This document shows, in pieces, positions 6,381 to 6,817 of a stretch of 6,817 nucleotides of DNA. The notes beneath the pieces are model-generated. The model was not told the DNA's origin. It ran no database searches and saw nothing but the letters and a program-made list of their open reading frames with translations. Position 1 is the first letter of the stretch; the number at the start of each line of letters is the position of its first letter. The stretch is from Acidobacteriota bacterium. Its GTDB lineage: Bacteria; Acidobacteriota; Vicinamibacteria; Vicinamibacterales; UBA8438. The position numbers and the translations under genes are program-made. The stretch lies in assembly GCA_012963185.1 (NCBI GenBank), contig DTWD01000194.1, positions 1-6,817 of the forward strand, read 5' to 3'.

Positions 6381-6817
6381 AGACTGTCCGGCGTCTCGTA
6401 GTTTCCGCTGGATCCGGTCTTCGATCCAATGTTCGTCCCACCATTCCATCGGCGTTACCGGTCGTCCCTGCAGTAGCATTGCAAAGTGTAAATGGTCGCC
6501 TCCAGCTAGACCGGTTTGGCCACTCAGTCCGAGTTGTTGGTCACGGTCGACCTTCGTGCCTTGAGTGACATCGATTGAGGATAGATGGGCGTACAGCGAT
6601 TGGAGCCCCATGCCGTGATCAAGAATGACGCAATTGCCATAGATACCGAGGTAGTCAGCGAAGACGACGGTGCCAGAGTTCGCAGCGCGGATGGGTGCAT
6701 TAGCCGTCGAGGCCAAATCAAATCCTAAATGTACTTGCTGGTCGACCTCGTCGTTCGCGTATACGTACGTTCGATGATCAGCAAATCCTGACTCGACTTG
6801 TGAGTTCGATAGTTGAC
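6378..6817 (-). CDS. M23 family (LytM-type) metallopeptidase, C-terminal part; start lies beyond the window
   Basis: The frame is open from the right edge to TGA at 6378-6380, giving at least 145 codons of the C-terminus. The visible protein is essentially the M23 catalytic domain. HLGFD supplies the first zinc His and Asp (codons at 6729-6731 and 6717-6719), YAH carries the usual catalytic-site His (6585-6587), and GGDHLHF supplies the final zinc His (within 6486-6494). Typical flanking text is present: NSGTVVFADYLGIYGN, VILDHGMGLQSLYAHL and GQTGLAGGDHLHF. The C-terminal WWDEHWIEDRIQRKL tail is common in a long envelope M23 subfamily. All zinc ligands are present, so it is probably an active peptidoglycan endopeptidase acting outside the inner membrane. 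The N-terminal architecture is not visible. It lies 94 bases upstream of the lipoprotein gene on the same strand, and a candidate promoter at its stop suggests a separate unit. Confidence 0.92.
   Translation of the reverse strand, partial: QLSNSQVESGFADHRTYVYANDEVDQQVHLGFDLASTANAPIRAANSGTVVFADYLGIYGNCVILDHGMGLQSLYAHLSSIDVTQGTKVDRDQQLGLSGQTGLAGGDHLHFAMLLQGRPVTPMEWWDEHWIEDRIQRKLRDAGQS

Noticed and set aside
6250..6564. Plus-strand 104-codon open frame over the lipoprotein start and M23 end
   Set aside because: Antisense to two recognised genes and to the lipoprotein ribosome site; no recognisable product.

Overview
The window looks like bacterial chromosome with roughly balanced base composition and dense genes. 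It shows no mobile element, RNA gene or CRISPR array. Several features suggest a Gram-negative, aerobic, chemoheterotrophic bacterium: exported carboxypeptidase-regulatory-like/TPR proteins, a lipoprotein with a cupredoxin domain beside heme A synthesis genes, and a serine-hydrolase/DUF1343 fusion. The mix resembles Acidobacteriota (Vicinamibacteria-like). That placement is inferred from remembered family resemblance and was not tested.

Left part (1-3064): two genes diverge from a 43-base spacer. The minus-strand one runs off the left edge and encodes an exported protein with a carboxypeptidase-regulatory-like beta domain followed by TPR repeats. The plus-strand one is a long two-domain protein. 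Its N-terminal serine beta-lactamase-fold hydrolase resembles AmiE, and its C-terminal DUF1343 domain resembles the exo-beta-N-acetylmuramidase NamZ (GH171). In Bacillus subtilis these activities are encoded by nearby genes of one cell-wall recycling cluster, so the fusion suggests a single exported enzyme for trimming peptidoglycan fragments.

Middle and right part (3107-6283): a minus-strand cluster for building heme A and maturing a heme-copper oxidase. In transcription order it holds a copper-site lipoprotein, a strong 16-bp hairpin, ctaA (heme A synthase), ctaB (heme O synthase, overlapping ctaA by 4 bases) and a DUF420/CtaM protein. CtaB farnesylates heme B to heme O, CtaA oxidises heme O to heme A, and CtaM-type proteins are needed for aa3-type oxidase function. 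The lipoprotein may handle copper or electrons nearby. No oxidase subunit gene lies in the window. A candidate extended -10 promoter lies at the end of the preceding gene.

Right edge (6378-6817): the C-terminal part of a minus-strand M23 (LytM-type) zinc metallopeptidase.

The most unusual DNA-level signals are a perfect 24-bp palindrome inside the NamZ coding region, the perfect 16-bp hairpin upstream of ctaA (which also decides the ctaA start), and an alternating CG tract abutting a 16-bp palindrome inside ctaB.
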